Below the pieces are notes generated by a model. It searched no databases. It was not told the DNA's origin and saw nothing but the letters and a program-made list of their open reading frames with translations. From positions 1 through 48,856 of the forward strand of contig CAKMPP010000035.1 in assembly GCA_927911475.1 (NCBI GenBank): 48,856 bases of DNA, given 5' to 3'. Position 1 is the first letter of the stretch. Each line of letters begins with the position of its first letter. Source of the DNA: an uncultured Solobacterium sp. Its GTDB lineage: Bacteria > Bacillota_I > Bacilli_A > Erysipelotrichales > Erysipelotrichaceae. Below are positions 1 to 10,588 of the stretch, piece after piece. The translations under genes were made by a program, and so were the position numbers.

Positions 1-707
1 TTATTCACGATAGCGACAAGACTCTTAATCTGTGGGTACTTTACTAGAACATCTTTGATTAAGCTATCACTATTGTGGAATGGATAGTTTCTTACCACAA
101 GTGCAACCATCACTTCCCCTGTGTTATGTGCATGTTTGATCAATACATGTCGCATCTCTCTTCCACATGCAAGCATGTCAAATTGTTTACGGAAGTAATT
201 TGTAAGTTCGTTTGATAAATCTGTTTGTACATGGCATACATCATATTGCACAATGCGATTGGAATGTGGTGCATAGAACCCCATTTCCACCTTACTGTCA
301 TTGCATTGTACTGGTATCTGTACCTTATTACGATAATTCCAATGTGGTTCTACTTTGATAATTGGTTGTATTTCTACATCCATACCTGCAATCTTATGGA
401 AACAGTCTTTGACTTTGTTTTCTTTGAACGCATTTTGTTCATCACTATCCATATGTTGTAGTTGACAACCACCGCACTGTTTATACACAGAGCAGATTGG
501 ATTCATACGATGCATTGATGGTTTTAGGATTTTAATAATACGGCCATAACCATAATTCTTCTTCATCTTTGTGATGCCAATTTCTGCTTCTTCTCCATTT
601 AGAAGACCTGGTACGAAAATGACGATACCGTTAATACGGGTAACGCCTGCACCATCTTCTGAATAACCTGTCGCTGTTGCGACATATCTCTCGTTTTTTT
701 CCATCAT
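1..707 (-). CDS. rlmD: 23S rRNA (uracil-C5)-methyltransferase RlmD/RlmCD family, C-terminus cut by window edge
   Basis: About 235 N-terminal residues are present, read from ATG-ATG at 707/704, and the frame is open to base 1. The start gives an N-terminal TRAM-like RNA-binding domain (about residues 5-60), then the Fe-S cysteine pattern C-x5-C-GG-C (ICSVYKQCGGCQLQH) and a later Cys in YDVCHVQ. These are the four cluster ligands of RumA-type enzymes. The family makes m5U in 23S rRNA with S-adenosylmethionine. The SAM-binding and catalytic domain lies beyond the window, so catalysis cannot be checked. It is the last visible gene of the pcrA-ligA-gatCAB cluster, where rlmCD also sits in Bacillus. 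A hairpin at 721-743 separates it from the upstream gene, so its expression may be partly uncoupled. Confidence 0.9.
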   Translation of the reverse strand, partial: MMEKNERYVATATGYSEDGAGVTRINGIVIFVPGLLNGEEAEIGITKMKKNYGYGRIIKILKPSMHRMNPICSVYKQCGGCQLQHMDSDEQNAFKENKVKDCFHKIAGMDVEIQPIIKVEPHWNYRNKVQIPVQCNDSKVEMGFYAPHSNRIVQYDVCHVQTDLSNELTNYFRKQFDMLACGREMRHVLIKHAHNTGEVMVALVVRNYPFHNSDSLIKDVLVKYPQIKSLVAIVN

Positions 708-720
708 CTTTTTATATTCT

Positions 721-743
721 AAAAAAGGGATATGTTGTATCCC
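721..743 (-). terminator. Hairpin plus T-tract between membrane protein gene and rlmD
   Basis: On the minus strand a six-base stem GGGATA/TATCCC with a five-base loop is followed by six T. It abuts the stop codon of the 744-1427 gene. It may act as an intrinsic terminator or attenuator ahead of rlmD. Confidence 0.6.
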
Positions 744-1427
744 TTATTGTTGAGTCTGCTGTGTTTGTTGTGTTGATTCTGTATTTTCAGTATTCTCTGT
801 GCTTGGCTGCTCTTTCTGAGCCTGTGCTTCAGCAGCTGCTGCAGCTTCTGCTGCTTTTCTAGCTTCTACTGCATCTCTTAAGCTTTGCGCAACTTCCGCA
901 TTCTTAGGACTACTTACCAATTGGTATTGTGGGGCACTCATTGCGGATGTTTTTGTAAAGATACCATAAATGAAGTTATCTTTGTCACGTCCATCTTTCA
1001 TATTAGATGTATGAATCTCTAAGTCATACATCTTCATATCATTGCCTTGTGAGAAGTATACATTTGGATCTAAGATTGCAACTACTGCTTCATAAGCACG
1101 TCCTGTCACATCTTGAACCGCTTCTGCTGTTGAATCTTCTGCTACATCAACATATACACGCAATGTACCAGTTGCTAGATGTACACTATGACCTGTTACG
1201 CCTTCAAGCGCACCTACTGCATCATCTACTTGCTTTAGCTGATCCTTTGTAATTGCAGGATTTAAATCATTTTCATAACGGTTACCCAATACTGGTGAAT
1301 GGGAATCCATATATGTCGATGTTAGCATCCAACCAAAGTAAATCGCTGGCGCAAGAATCAATATCAAGCATACTGTAAATACAATATGCACAAGTTTTAA
1401 TCCGTGTTTTCTGTTTTTCTGTGTCAT
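744..1427 (-). CDS. Unknown single-pass membrane protein with Gln/Thr-rich tail
   Basis: I do not recognise the family. The 227-aa product has a short basic N-terminus, one hydrophobic segment (about residues 11-34) and a hydrophilic domain likely outside the membrane. This is followed by an Ala/Glu-rich stretch and a low-complexity tail ending in TEN/TES and three TQQ units. GGAGAG stands four bases before the ATG. There is no lipobox and no cleavable-looking signal, so it is probably N-anchored with the bulk outside. It lies 48 nt after gatB and before rlmD, where Bacillus has dgkB. The position suggests co-transcription with the gat genes but not function. Confidence 0.75.
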   Translation of the reverse strand: MTQKNRKHGLKLVHIVFTVCLILILAPAIYFGWMLTSTYMDSHSPVLGNRYENDLNPAITKDQLKQVDDAVGALEGVTGHSVHLATGTLRVYVDVAEDSTAEAVQDVTGRAYEAVVAILDPNVYFSQGNDMKMYDLEIHTSNMKDGRDKDNFIYGIFTKTSAMSAPQYQLVSSPKNAEVAQSLRDAVEARKAAEAAAAAEAQAQKEQPSTENTENTESTQQTQQTQQ

Positions 1428-1475
1428 ATTACTCTCCGTACTTATTGTAGTCTTTTTCTGAGAAATACGCCAGTC

Positions 1476-2909
1476 TTAATCATGAACGCGTTTTTTTAGC
1501 TCTTCCTCTAAGATTTGCGATACCATTCCTGGGTTAGCCTGTCCCTTAGATTTCTTCATTACTTGTCCGACTAAGAAACCTACTGCACGACCCTTACCAT
1601 TCTTGTAATCTTCGATTGCTTGTGTATTTGCGTCGAGTACTTCATTAACCATTGCAGTTAACGCTGAACTATCGGAAACTTGTTTTAAGCCCTTTTCTTC
1701 AGCTGCTACTTCTGGATCTTTACCTAGCATCAAGTCATCACATAATTGTTTTGCTTGTGCGGAGGATACTTTACCTTCGTCAACTAATGCAATCATCTTG
1801 GCAAGCATTTCTGGTTTTAATTCTGATTTATCAATGCTTGTTTCATGTTTGTTGAGCCATGCGCTTACTTCGCCTAATAGCCAGTTGCACACAGCCTTCG
1901 CGTTTATTGTATACTTCATGACTTCTTCGAAGAACTTGGACATTTCCATATCAGCGATTAAGATACGAATATCATGCTCACTTAATGCATACTGTTTTGC
2001 ATAACGTTCTTTTCTCGCTTCTGGAAGTTCAGGCATATGTTCTTGAATATCTTGAATCCAAGAAGAATCTAATAGAATTGGGAAAATATTTGGTTCAGGG
2101 AAAAACTTATAGTCCACAGAACCTTCTTTACGACGCATCATGACAGTTGTATTTGTCTTTTCGTCATAACGACGTGTTTCCTGGTGAATCACTTCTCCTG
2201 CTTCTAGTAATTCTTTCTGACGTTGAATTTCATACTCTACAGCTTTACCGACGTGGGAGATAGAGTTTAAATTTTTAATTTCATTCTTAACACCTAACTT
2301 ATTAGAACCCTTTGGTGCGATGGAGACGTTAACGTCACAACGCATGGAACCTTCTTCCATCTTACAATCGGATACACCGATATAGAATAGTGTCTGACGA
2401 AGTGCCTCAACGTAAGCTTCTGCTTCTTCTCCTGTTTTCATATCTGGACAGGAGACGATTTCGATAAGTGGAGTTCCAGCACGGTTAAAGTCTAATAAGG
2501 AGAACTTTGTTAAGTGGAACTGCTTCGCTGTATCTTCTTCCATGTGGATACGCTCGATACGTATCTTCTTCTTTCCGGCACTTGTGTTAATTTCAATATA
2601 TCCATTTCTTCCGATTGGATGGAATTGTTGGGTAATCTGGAATCCTTTTGGTAAATCGGAATAGTAATAGTTTTTACGATCAAACTTTAGAAGTGGATCA
2701 ATTTCCAAGTGTAGTGCAGTACATGCTTGAATGGCTTTTTTAACTGCTTCTACATTCACTGATGGAAGTGTTCCTGGATGACCTAAGTCGATCTCATTAA
2801 CACAAGTATTTGCTTTGCGGCCAAAGGAAGTTGGCGCACCAGAGAACATCTTTGTGTTTGTCTTTAACTGACAGTGAATTTCAATACCTATGGTTGCTTC
2901 GTATTCCAT
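1476..2909 (-). CDS. gatB: Aspartyl/glutamyl-tRNA amidotransferase subunit B
   Basis: This 477-aa protein of normal family length starts EYEATIGIEIHCQLKT, the typical GatB N-terminus. It carries the conserved EDTAKQ segment and the C-terminal YqeY-like helical tail (GFLVGQVMKKSKGQANP). GatB binds misacylated Glu-tRNAGln (and Asp-tRNAAsn) and phosphorylates the acyl group, using ammonia channelled from GatA. Its ATG overlaps the gatA stop (TAATG). A GGAGG ribosome site lies inside the end of gatA, so the two are translationally coupled. The reading frame is intact. Confidence 0.97.
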   Translation of the reverse strand: MEYEATIGIEIHCQLKTNTKMFSGAPTSFGRKANTCVNEIDLGHPGTLPSVNVEAVKKAIQACTALHLEIDPLLKFDRKNYYYSDLPKGFQITQQFHPIGRNGYIEINTSAGKKKIRIERIHMEEDTAKQFHLTKFSLLDFNRAGTPLIEIVSCPDMKTGEEAEAYVEALRQTLFYIGVSDCKMEEGSMRCDVNVSIAPKGSNKLGVKNEIKNLNSISHVGKAVEYEIQRQKELLEAGEVIHQETRRYDEKTNTTVMMRRKEGSVDYKFFPEPNIFPILLDSSWIQDIQEHMPELPEARKERYAKQYALSEHDIRILIADMEMSKFFEEVMKYTINAKAVCNWLLGEVSAWLNKHETSIDKSELKPEMLAKMIALVDEGKVSSAQAKQLCDDLMLGKDPEVAAEEKGLKQVSDSSALTAMVNEVLDANTQAIEDYKNGKGRAVGFLVGQVMKKSKGQANPGMVSQILEEELKKRVHD

Positions 2910-4324
2910 TATTTCACCTCCGTCTGCAAATCCCTTAAACCTGTGATATCTTCAATTGCCTTTGCAATTGTAAACATTGTACTCTCTTGCCATGCAGGGC
3001 ATGTTAGGTTTACACCAATTGGACAACCCTCTTCAAATCCCATTGGGACTGTCATCGATGGATCACCTGAGAAGTTTGCCATTGCCATGTAGTTTTCTGC
3101 CACTAAGTAGTCAGTTGATAACTTATCATCGTTATTAATCGCATCGATAAAATGGTGCGATTGTTCCACTGGCTGGAGCGAGAATGCAATCATATTCCTG
3201 AAAGCATTCTTTCATCGCATTAACAATCAAGCGTCTAACCTTCTGTGCCTTACGGAAGATACGCTCTTGGTTCGCTTCAAATAAGCCATATGATCCAATT
3301 ACAATCTTCTACGAATCAAAGGTCCAAAACCCTTTGTACGTGAGTTTGTCATGATTTCCTGCATATCTGCACCATCTTCACGCACACCGAAACGAATACC
3401 ATCTAAGTTAGAGTGATTGGAAGCCGCTTCGCAGTTAGCGATTGTATAGTACGTTGGTAAGATTGCACGCATGAGCTTATCATCAAAGTGATACGTATCT
3501 ACCACAGCACCTGCTGCCTTGAGCTTATCTACAAGTTCGTTAAACATCTTCACTGTTTCAGGATTTGATACGCTATCGATGACATTACCAAGTATCGCAA
3601 TCTTCTTACCTTGGATGCTATCATTAAGCGCTTCTGTGTAATGTTCAACTGGACGATTTGATGAAGTAACATCTAAATCATCACGTCCTGCTAATACTTC
3701 TAATGTAATGCATGCATCTTCAACTGATCTTGTAAAGTAACCTACATGATCCAAAGAAGATGCGTATGGAATAATACCGTAACGGCTGATTCTTCCGTAT
3801 GTTGGTTTTACACCAACAACACCGCAATAAGATGCAGGTTTTCTTACAGAGTCACCTGTATCTGAACCGATTGCCATTGGTACAACACCTGCTGCCACAA
3901 GTGCTGCTGAACCACCAGAGGATCCACCTGTCATACGACGTGTATCCCATGGGTTGTGTGCTGCACCTGTAAAGCATGTTAAGTTTGTACCGCCCATCGC
4001 AAGTTCATCCATGGATGCCTTTGCGATACATACTGCACCTGCTTCACGCAATTTCTTTGTGATTGTCGCATCATAGATTGGGAAGTAGTTAGAGAGAATA
4101 CGTGAACCTGAAGTTGTACGAATTCCCTTTGTATTTACGTTATCTTTAATTGCGATTGGAACACCATGCAGTAAACCACCTTCTGGTAGTTGTGCTAATT
4201 GATCCTTTGGATCAACAAATGTGATGACTGCATTTAGTTTATCTTGTAATTCCTGTGCTTTTGCGTAAGCTTCTTCACAGCGAGCAGTAATATCTGCTGG
4301 ATGATTTACCATATCTTTAATCAT
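2909..4324 (-). CDS. gatA: Glutamyl-tRNA amidotransferase subunit A (two compensating frameshifts as read)
   Basis: This is the amidase-signature subunit that releases ammonia from glutamine for GatB. The first 341 residues are contiguous and contain the amidase core: Lys in AIKDNVN, the GGSSGGS loop and the DTGDSVRKPA serine segment. The frame then breaks. One base is missing at about 3299-3300 and one extra A lies in the run at 3149-3152. Correcting both restores a continuous 471-aa protein ending in the normal C-terminus (NFSGDPSMTVPMGF). Break points in otherwise perfect sequence suggest read error rather than a pseudogene. The start overlaps the gatC stop (TAATG). Confidence 0.93.
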
Positions 4325-4620
4325 TACTTCACCACCTTTGGTAGAACAAAATGTCCTTCCAATTTCTTCGTTACATTTCTCATCGCATCATCTTGAGAGA
4401 TTACATGATCTGGCTCATCTTGACGGATGTATGTTGTTGGTTCTTCAAACGGATAAATCATTTCCTCTACACCGTCTGTATCAATTTCTTCCATAATCGC
4501 AAACTGCTTTTCTAACGTACCAAACTCCTTAACTAGTTCGTCTGCTTCTTCGTCTGATAGGTCAAACATCAGTTGATTTGCTAACTTTTGGAAGTATTCT
4601 CTATCTTTGTTTTCTACCAT
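4324..4620 (-). CDS. gatC: Glutamyl-tRNA amidotransferase subunit C
   Basis: This 98-aa small subunit wraps around GatA/GatB and stabilises the complex. It shows the family pattern of an N-terminal helix (DREYFQKLANQLMFDLSDEE), a conserved central segment ending near the Glu-Glu/Pro-rich turn, and a C-terminal stretch of the RxDxP type (YIRQDEPDHVISQDDAMRN). It lies 61 nt downstream of ligA and overlaps the gatA start by one base, giving gene order ligA-gatC-gatA-gatB. The frame is intact and the length is normal. Confidence 0.93.
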   Translation of the reverse strand: MVENKDREYFQKLANQLMFDLSDEEADELVKEFGTLEKQFAIMEEIDTDGVEEMIYPFEEPTTYIRQDEPDHVISQDDAMRNVTKKLEGHFVLPKVVK

Positions 4621-4681
4621 GATTTATACCTCGTTTCTCGCTGATATATTTTAGCGTTAAATAGCGATTTTATCAATGTTA

Positions 4682-6663
4682 TCAATCTTTTACAAAGCGA
4701 GCAATAAACTCTTCTTCTGAAAGAATTGGAATATTGAGTTGTTTTGCTTTTTGTATTTTTTGGATGATGACGAAGTCACATCGTTATTAATTAGATAATT
4801 GGTTGCTTTGGATACAGAACCCTGTTACCTTACCACCCTGTGATTCAATATAATCCTTTAGCTCATTACGATTTGTATAATGATGTACATCCCCTGTCAC
4901 AACAAAGGTTAGTCCTTCACAAAGATTACCACTTGCGACTGTATTGGAACGCTGCACTGTAATTTCATCTAACAGGTCTTCAAGTTGTGCAATATTTTCT
5001 GGATCTTTGCACCAACTCACAAAAAGCATTGGATTTTTCAGGTCCGATTCCATCAATGGAACTAAATACCTCTGTTGTCTCTGTATTTCTTGCGATATCA
5101 ACTAACTCTCTAAATGGATAGACAGAGAGTAATCGTTTTGCAACATCCTTACCAATCAAAGGAATATTCAGGGCATAAACAAGTTTTGTTTCGTCAATCT
5201 CTCTTGCTCGATCGATTGATTCCATGATATTCGCTGCAGATTTTTCACCAAAGCCTTCTAAGTCTGTGATTTCTTCGTGGTGTTTAGAGAGACGGAAGAT
5301 ATCTCCATACTTTGTAATCCATCCTTCATTGATGAATCTTGCTAGTGTTTGCTCTGAGATACCATCGATATCCATACCTGCCTTTGACACAAAGCGATTG
5401 AATTTTCTTCAGTTTTTTAGCCGGACAACTAGGATTTGTACACTTGAGGGTTTCTGTTCCTCGCTCACTCATATCTACAACTGTTTCACTATGACAAACA
5501 GGACAAGTTTCTGGAATATGGAACTTTCCTACAGCCTGTTTAACACTGATGACCTTTGGAATAATCTTATTTGCCTTGATGACTTCAAGTTCACTACCTG
5601 CATCTCCAATCCCTAAACGTTTGCATTCACTAATATTACAGAGAGATGCACGTTTGACGGTTGTACCTTCGATTTCTACTGGAGTAAAAACTGCTACTGG
5701 TGTAATGGTAGATGCTGCACAAGACCACTCGATATGTTCGAGTTTGGATAGTACTGATTCATCTTGCCACTTAAATGCAAAACCCGCTCTAGTCGCATGG
5801 TGTCCTGTTACAGAACCACCTGCCGCATATTCTGTATCATCATAGACAACAACCAAACCATCCACTGGATATGGATTGATTGCATTCGTAACCTTCTTTG
5901 TAAACTTTTCAATTTCTGCATTGATATTTGCAAGTGTTGGATGTTTTACACACTCACGTTCAACAACTTGGAAGCCTAGCTTCTCCATATAGTCCATACG
6001 CTTGCCCCAAGAAGTAATTTCTTCTTCCGTATACACAAGTGTAAATGGAATCCAATGAATCTGACGTTTCTTTACTTCTTCAATATCTTTTAGGGTTAAT
6101 GAACCTGACGCAAGATTTCTAGGGTTTGCGTAATCTTCACCAGACTCCATTACAAACTGATTAAAGTCTTCGTATGAAATTACTGCTTCACCACGGATAA
6201 CAAGATGTCCCTTTTCAGAGATAGTCTGTGGAATTCCATGGATTGCCGTGGACAAATGGGTAATGTTTGTGCCAACATGTCCATCCCCACGGGTAACAAC
6301 TTTACTTAACCTGCCATTATCGTATGTCACAACAAGTGTTAAACCATCTAGTTTCCATGAAATCCAGATAGGCTTTCCTTCAGCCCACTTTTCAACTTCT
6401 TCTGGCTTCTTTGTTTTCGCAAGTGATAAAGCCAAGAATTCATGAGCCTCTTTTTGACCTGCAGTATGATCACTAGAGACTTTCATTGTTGGAGAGTCTT
6501 CTAACACAACACCTGTTTCTTCTTCTAATTTTTTCAAACGGTCAAATAAGGCATCCCATTCGTAGTCTGTCATTTGTTCTGCCTTACCGTCATAGTATGC
6601 ATCAGCTGCTTGATTTAACTGCGCGACCATCTGTCGCATAAGTTCTAATTTATCTTCGCTCAT
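4682..6663 (-). CDS. ligA: NAD-dependent DNA ligase (four frameshifts as read)
   Basis: The enzyme seals nicks in replication and repair using NAD. Visible in order are the adenylation domain with nucleotidyl Lys104 in WKLDGL, the OB fold, the four-Cys zinc finger (CPVC...CTNPSC), the helix-hairpin-helix region and a C-terminal BRCT domain. The frame is broken by an extra base in runs at 5403-5406, 5021-5025 and 4820-4822 and a missing base at 4756-4761. Repair gives 659 aa, the normal family length, ending ISEEEF-like then FIARFVKD. All four sites are homopolymers. The start is one base after the restored pcrA stop, with AAGGAG inside the end of pcrA. Confidence 0.93.
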
Positions 6664-6664
6664 G

Positions 6665-8843
6665 TTAACTCCTTAAATCTGTCTTCTTCTTGATGCTTGG
6701 GTGTCCTGCCGCAACCTTCTTCACACCAAATGGATATGGGAATGCAATTTTCCGCAATCTCATTTTTTGATACTGATGACTAAGCCTTCACCAAACTTTG
6801 CATGAATGACTGTATCACCCTTCTTTAATCCTGAAGGTTTTGCCTTTGCCATCTGTTGTGTAAAAGATGAAGCACCATTATCAAATAATCTTTCTGATAA
6901 ACGAGCATCTCTTTGTGCATTACCTGCATGCATACTAGAACCTAAATGTTCAATGTATTCTGCATCGATTTCTTCGATAAATCGTGAAGTTGTTCGTACG
7001 CGCTGAAGAATCATGGAGAATCCACCTGCTTCGGTTAGATAGAGCTTATTTCTAGCTCTTGTAAAGGCAACATACGCTAGACGTCTTTCTTCCTCCACAC
7101 CACGATGACTTTCATTTACTGCTCTTTCATTTGGGAAGATACCTTCATTCATATCTGAAATAAACACAGTATCAAACTCCAAACCCTTTGCCGCATGGAC
7201 TGTCATTAACTGTACAAAGTCACTTGCCAGTGTCTCTTCACGGTCTCCATAGAGGGACACTAATTGTAAGTATTCATCTAGAGTACTTTCTGGATATGTC
7301 TCAGAGAATTCTTTAACATCATCAATTAATTCTTTTAAGTTTTCAATGCGGTCTTGTTCCTTGGCTTCAGTTAACATCGCACGATAGCCACTTTCTTCAA
7401 TGATTTGTTCAAACAGTTTAAAGATTTCAATCTCACCACTATTTGCGCGTTTACGCCATGATTCGACCATGTTTACGAAGTTTATCATCGTCGTTAACAT
7501 CTTGCCACTAAATAGAGAAGTATCTTTCAACACTTCATACATGGAAGTATTTCTTGCGCGTGCAGTTTCCACAATTAAATCCATCGTCTTATTACCAACC
7601 CCACGCTTTGGGCGATTGAGGATACGTTGTAATGCAAGATCATCTGCTATCGTTACCATACGTAGGTAACATAGTGCATCCTTAACTTCCTGACGTTCAT
7701 AGAAGCGTGTGCCACCATAGATGATGTATGGAATTCTTTCATCAAGTAGTGCTTTTTCTAAGGAACGAGATAAGTAATTAGAACGATATAAAATTGCAAT
7801 GTCATGATAACTCTTACCTTCACGATGTAAATTAGAAATCTTACCTGCAATCCAAGCTGCTTGATATTCATCGCTCGCTGCAGAATAATGGGTGATCTTT
7901 TCATCGCTTTGACGATTGGTAAATAGTTCTTTATCAACACGATATTTATTATTTTTGATAACGGAATTTGCGCCATTGAGGATTGCCTCAACAGAACGAT
8001 AATTCTCATTTAAAATGATTGTTTTCGCTTGTGGATAATCTTTAGCAAAATTCATAATGATATTCACATCCGCTCCACGCCATGTATAGATTGTCTGGTC
8101 TGGATCACCTACTACAAGTAAGTGATTCATAGGACCGGTTAATTGGTTAATTAATTCATACTGTTTCTTATCGATATCCTGAAACTCATCTACCAAGATA
8201 TAGTTAAAATGTCTTTGCCACTTTTCTAAAATTTCTGGGAATTTAGCAAACATGCGTACAGTCCATAAAATCAAATCATCAAAGTCTAATGCATATAAAT
8301 CTCTTTGACGCTTATCATAGAACGTATATATCTCTGCCTTTACTTTATCCGCATGATAATCACCTGCCAAAACAAGCGCTCTTTCTGGTGTAATATCTGC
8401 TGTTTTATTATTGGCAATGTAGTCCAACATAGAACTATAGGAATATGTTGTCGCATCAATTCCTTGTAACTTATACGCTTCCTTGAGTACGGACTTTTGG
8501 TCTTCTGTATCCATGATAGTAAAGTTACGTGGATATCCCATCGCAATAATATCTTCGCGTAGAATACGTACACATAAGGAGTGGATTGTACTTACCCATG
8601 GTGCACTTGTCTGACTAGCAAGCATATTACGAACACGCTCTTTCATTTCATTAGCTGCTTTATTGGTAAATGTGATTGCCAAAATCTTCGTCGGCCAAAC
8701 ATTTTCATCTTCAATTAAATGCACAATGCGCATTGTTAAAACTCTCGTCTTACCAGAACCTGCACCCGCAATAATTCTGAGGTACTTTTCTTTGGATAAA
8801 ACTGCATCTTTTGGTTTTCGTTTAAACTATTTATATCAATCAT
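6665..8843 (-). CDS. pcrA: ATP-dependent DNA helicase PcrA/UvrD (two frameshifts as read)
   Basis: This is an SF1A 3'-5' helicase for repair and replication-fork clearance. The main open frame (6760-8733) lacks both ends. Adding one base to the T-run at 8809-8812 joins the true N-terminus (MIDINSLNENQ) to the Walker A motif AGAGSGKT. Adding one at 6763-6768 restores the conserved PcrA tail (IAFPYPFGVKKVAAGHPSIK), which now stops at 6665, one base before ligA. The repaired protein is 726 aa. Walker B (VDEFQDI), motif III (GDPDQTIYTWRGA) and motif VI (RRLAYVAFTRA) are visible. It heads the pcrA-ligA-gatCAB cluster from a promoter near 8923. Confidence 0.94.
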
Positions 8844-8922
8844 CACTACACACTCCACATTCTGCATTACTTCATTTTGATTCAAAATAATATTTTCGGT
8901 GAATCTATTTCCCGTAGGTTCT

Positions 8923-8931
8923 ATTATACCA
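8923..8931 (-). promoter_or_regulatory. Extended -10 promoter for pcrA
   Basis: Read on the minus strand the sequence is TGGTATAAT, a perfect extended -10 (TGnTATAAT), about 80 bases before the pcrA ATG. No good -35 is seen, as expected for extended -10 promoters. Confidence 0.6.
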
Positions 8932-8938
8932 TTGACTA

Positions 8939-8952
8939 CCCTCAATGAGGGG
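8939..8952. repeat. Small inverted repeat between divergent promoters
   Basis: CCCTCA and TGAGGG arms around a single base lie between the pcrA promoter and the divergent 9043 promoter. It could be an operator or chance. No regulator is implied by the sequence. Confidence 0.3.
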
Positions 8953-9015
8953 CTGTAGCACAATGTAAATATATTATTTTCTTTTCTGAAACCCCTAAGG
9001 AAAGCGTGCAGTTCA

Positions 9016-9024
9016 TGGTATAAT
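9016..9024 (+). promoter_or_regulatory. Extended -10 promoter for the methyltransferase operon
   Basis: TGGTATAAT lies 18 bases before the 9043 start codon, the same extended -10 form as the divergent pcrA promoter. AAAGAGG follows as the ribosome site. Confidence 0.6.
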
Positions 9025-9042
9025 GAGCAAAGAGGTAACCCC

Positions 9043-9924
9043 ATGGCAAGAATAGCAAATCAATGGAAAGATTATACCTGCTTTGATGCAGGAAATGGCG
9101 AAAAATTAGAGCAGTGGAAAGGTATCGTTTTAAGACGTCCAGACCCACAAGCAATCTGGCCAGCAAAGCAGAATACAAACCTATGGCAAGATACAGATGC
9201 CATCTATCATCGCTCGGATAAAGGTGGTGGTCATTGGGAGTATCGCAAGAAGCTTCCAGAATCATGGACTATCAATTATAAAGATCTTACATTCAAGGTA
9301 TCCCCAACCGGTTTTAAACACACTGGCTTATTTCCTGAACAAGCAGTGAACTGGGATTGGATGTCTGATCTAATCAAGAAATATCCAAATGAAGAGATTC
9401 GTGTTCTCAATCTTTTTGCCTACACTGGTGGTGCTACCATGGCATGTGCCAAGGCTGGTGCTGCAGAAGTTGTGCACGTAGACGCATCTAAAGGTATGGT
9501 GCAATGGGCAAAAGAAAATCGTGACTTGTGTGGTCTTCAAAATAATAAAATTCGTTTTATCGTTGATGATTGCTTGAAGTTCGTTGAACGTGAAAAGCGC
9601 CGTGGACATACCTATCATGGTATCCTAATGGATCCACCTTCCTATGGAAGAGGTCCAAATGGAGAGATGTGGAAGTTTGAAAAAGAAGTCACTAAACTAA
9701 TCCAAGCTTGTGCAGAAATCCTTGATAAAGACGCTTTGTTCTTCTTAATCAACAGCTATACAACTGGTTTTTCTTCCATCGTTTTAGATAACACACTTTG
9801 TACTATGATCTTGCCAGATCATCCAATGGTATTGTGGAAACAGGCGAAATTGCCCTTCCAATCGCAAATCGCGATTTACTACTCCCATGTGGAATCTATG
9901 GCAGTTGGCAGAGAAAATGATTAA
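9043..9924 (+). CDS. Class I SAM-dependent methyltransferase, RlmI/RlmK-like
   Basis: This 293-aa protein resembles the COG1092 rRNA methyltransferase group but lacks a long N-terminal PUA domain. SAM-binding motif I is LNLFAYTGGATMACA, the acidic motif II is VVHVDASKGMVQWA, and the NPPY-equivalent catalytic motif is MDPPSYGRGPNG. A target of cytosine-C5 or other rRNA base is plausible from the family but not shown here. AGAGG lies eight bases before the ATG. Its last 8 nt overlap the start of the pseudouridine synthase gene, so the pair is translationally coupled. Together they suggest an RNA-modification operon. Confidence 0.82.
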   Translation: MARIANQWKDYTCFDAGNGEKLEQWKGIVLRRPDPQAIWPAKQNTNLWQDTDAIYHRSDKGGGHWEYRKKLPESWTINYKDLTFKVSPTGFKHTGLFPEQAVNWDWMSDLIKKYPNEEIRVLNLFAYTGGATMACAKAGAAEVVHVDASKGMVQWAKENRDLCGLQNNKIRFIVDDCLKFVEREKRRGHTYHGILMDPPSYGRGPNGEMWKFEKEVTKLIQACAEILDKDALFFLINSYTTGFSSIVLDNTLCTMILPDHPMVLWKQAKLPFQSQIAIYYSHVESMAVGREND

Positions 9925-10588
9925 CGTCCTCTACGAAGATAACCACGTCTTATGCGTGGAAAAGCCAATCAATATTCCTGTCATGGAAGATGATTCTCAC
10001 GACATGGATTTATTAACCATGTGTAAAGAATATCTCAAAGAGAAATATCAAAAACCAGGTAACGTATATTGTGGTCTTGTACATCGTTTAGATCGACCGG
10101 TTGGTGGTGTCATGGTATTTGCGAAGACCTCCAAAGCAGCTTCTCGTTTATCCGAGTCTGTTCGAACACACCAACTAAAGAAAGAATACCTCGCAATTCT
10201 CGACGGTATTCCTACAAAGCAGAGTGATATATTAGAAGATTATCTATCCAAGGATACGCGTACCAATACCGTCAGTGTAACTGACGCAAAACATGGTAAG
10301 AAATGTCATTTATCCTACGCAGTCATTGGTCAAAAAGGAAGACAGTCCCTTGTGCACATCATACTTGGTACAGGTCGATCACATCAAATTCGCGTTCAAT
10401 TCGCCAGTCGCAAATTACCACTCATTCATGATCAACGATACAATCCACATACAACAAAAGGTACGATTGGATTGTATGCATTCCGCTTAACATTCCCACA
10501 TCCAACCTTAAAAACACCTATCGTAGTACAAGCAACCCCTACTTCATCAATATGGAAAGAATTTGAGGTGAACTATGACAAACTATAA
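9917..10588 (+). CDS. RluA-family RNA pseudouridine synthase
   Basis: This 223-aa product starts at ATG 9917 (MINVLYEDNHVL), ten codons inside a longer open frame, because this fits the family start and the 8-nt overlap with the previous gene. The catalytic motif HRLDRPVGG carries the essential Asp. The RSHQIRVQ segment and the usual beta-rich core (LAILDG) are present, and there is no S4 domain. It converts uridine to pseudouridine in rRNA or tRNA; the exact site cannot be told. The end overlaps the next gene by 14 nt. Confidence 0.9.
   Translation: MINVLYEDNHVLCVEKPINIPVMEDDSHDMDLLTMCKEYLKEKYQKPGNVYCGLVHRLDRPVGGVMVFAKTSKAASRLSESVRTHQLKKEYLAILDGIPTKQSDILEDYLSKDTRTNTVSVTDAKHGKKCHLSYAVIGQKGRQSLVHIILGTGRSHQIRVQFASRKLPLIHDQRYNPHTTKGTIGLYAFRLTFPHPTLKTPIVVQATPTSSIWKEFEVNYDKL

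Noticed and set aside
225..461. Plus-strand 78-aa open frame
   Set aside because: It is antisense to the RlmD-type coding sequence and has no ribosome site or recognisable protein features.
4682..8843. Split pcrA and ligA as programmed frameshifting or true pseudogenes
   Set aside because: Six independent indels of both signs at homopolymers in two essential genes, with no slippery-site plus structure pattern.
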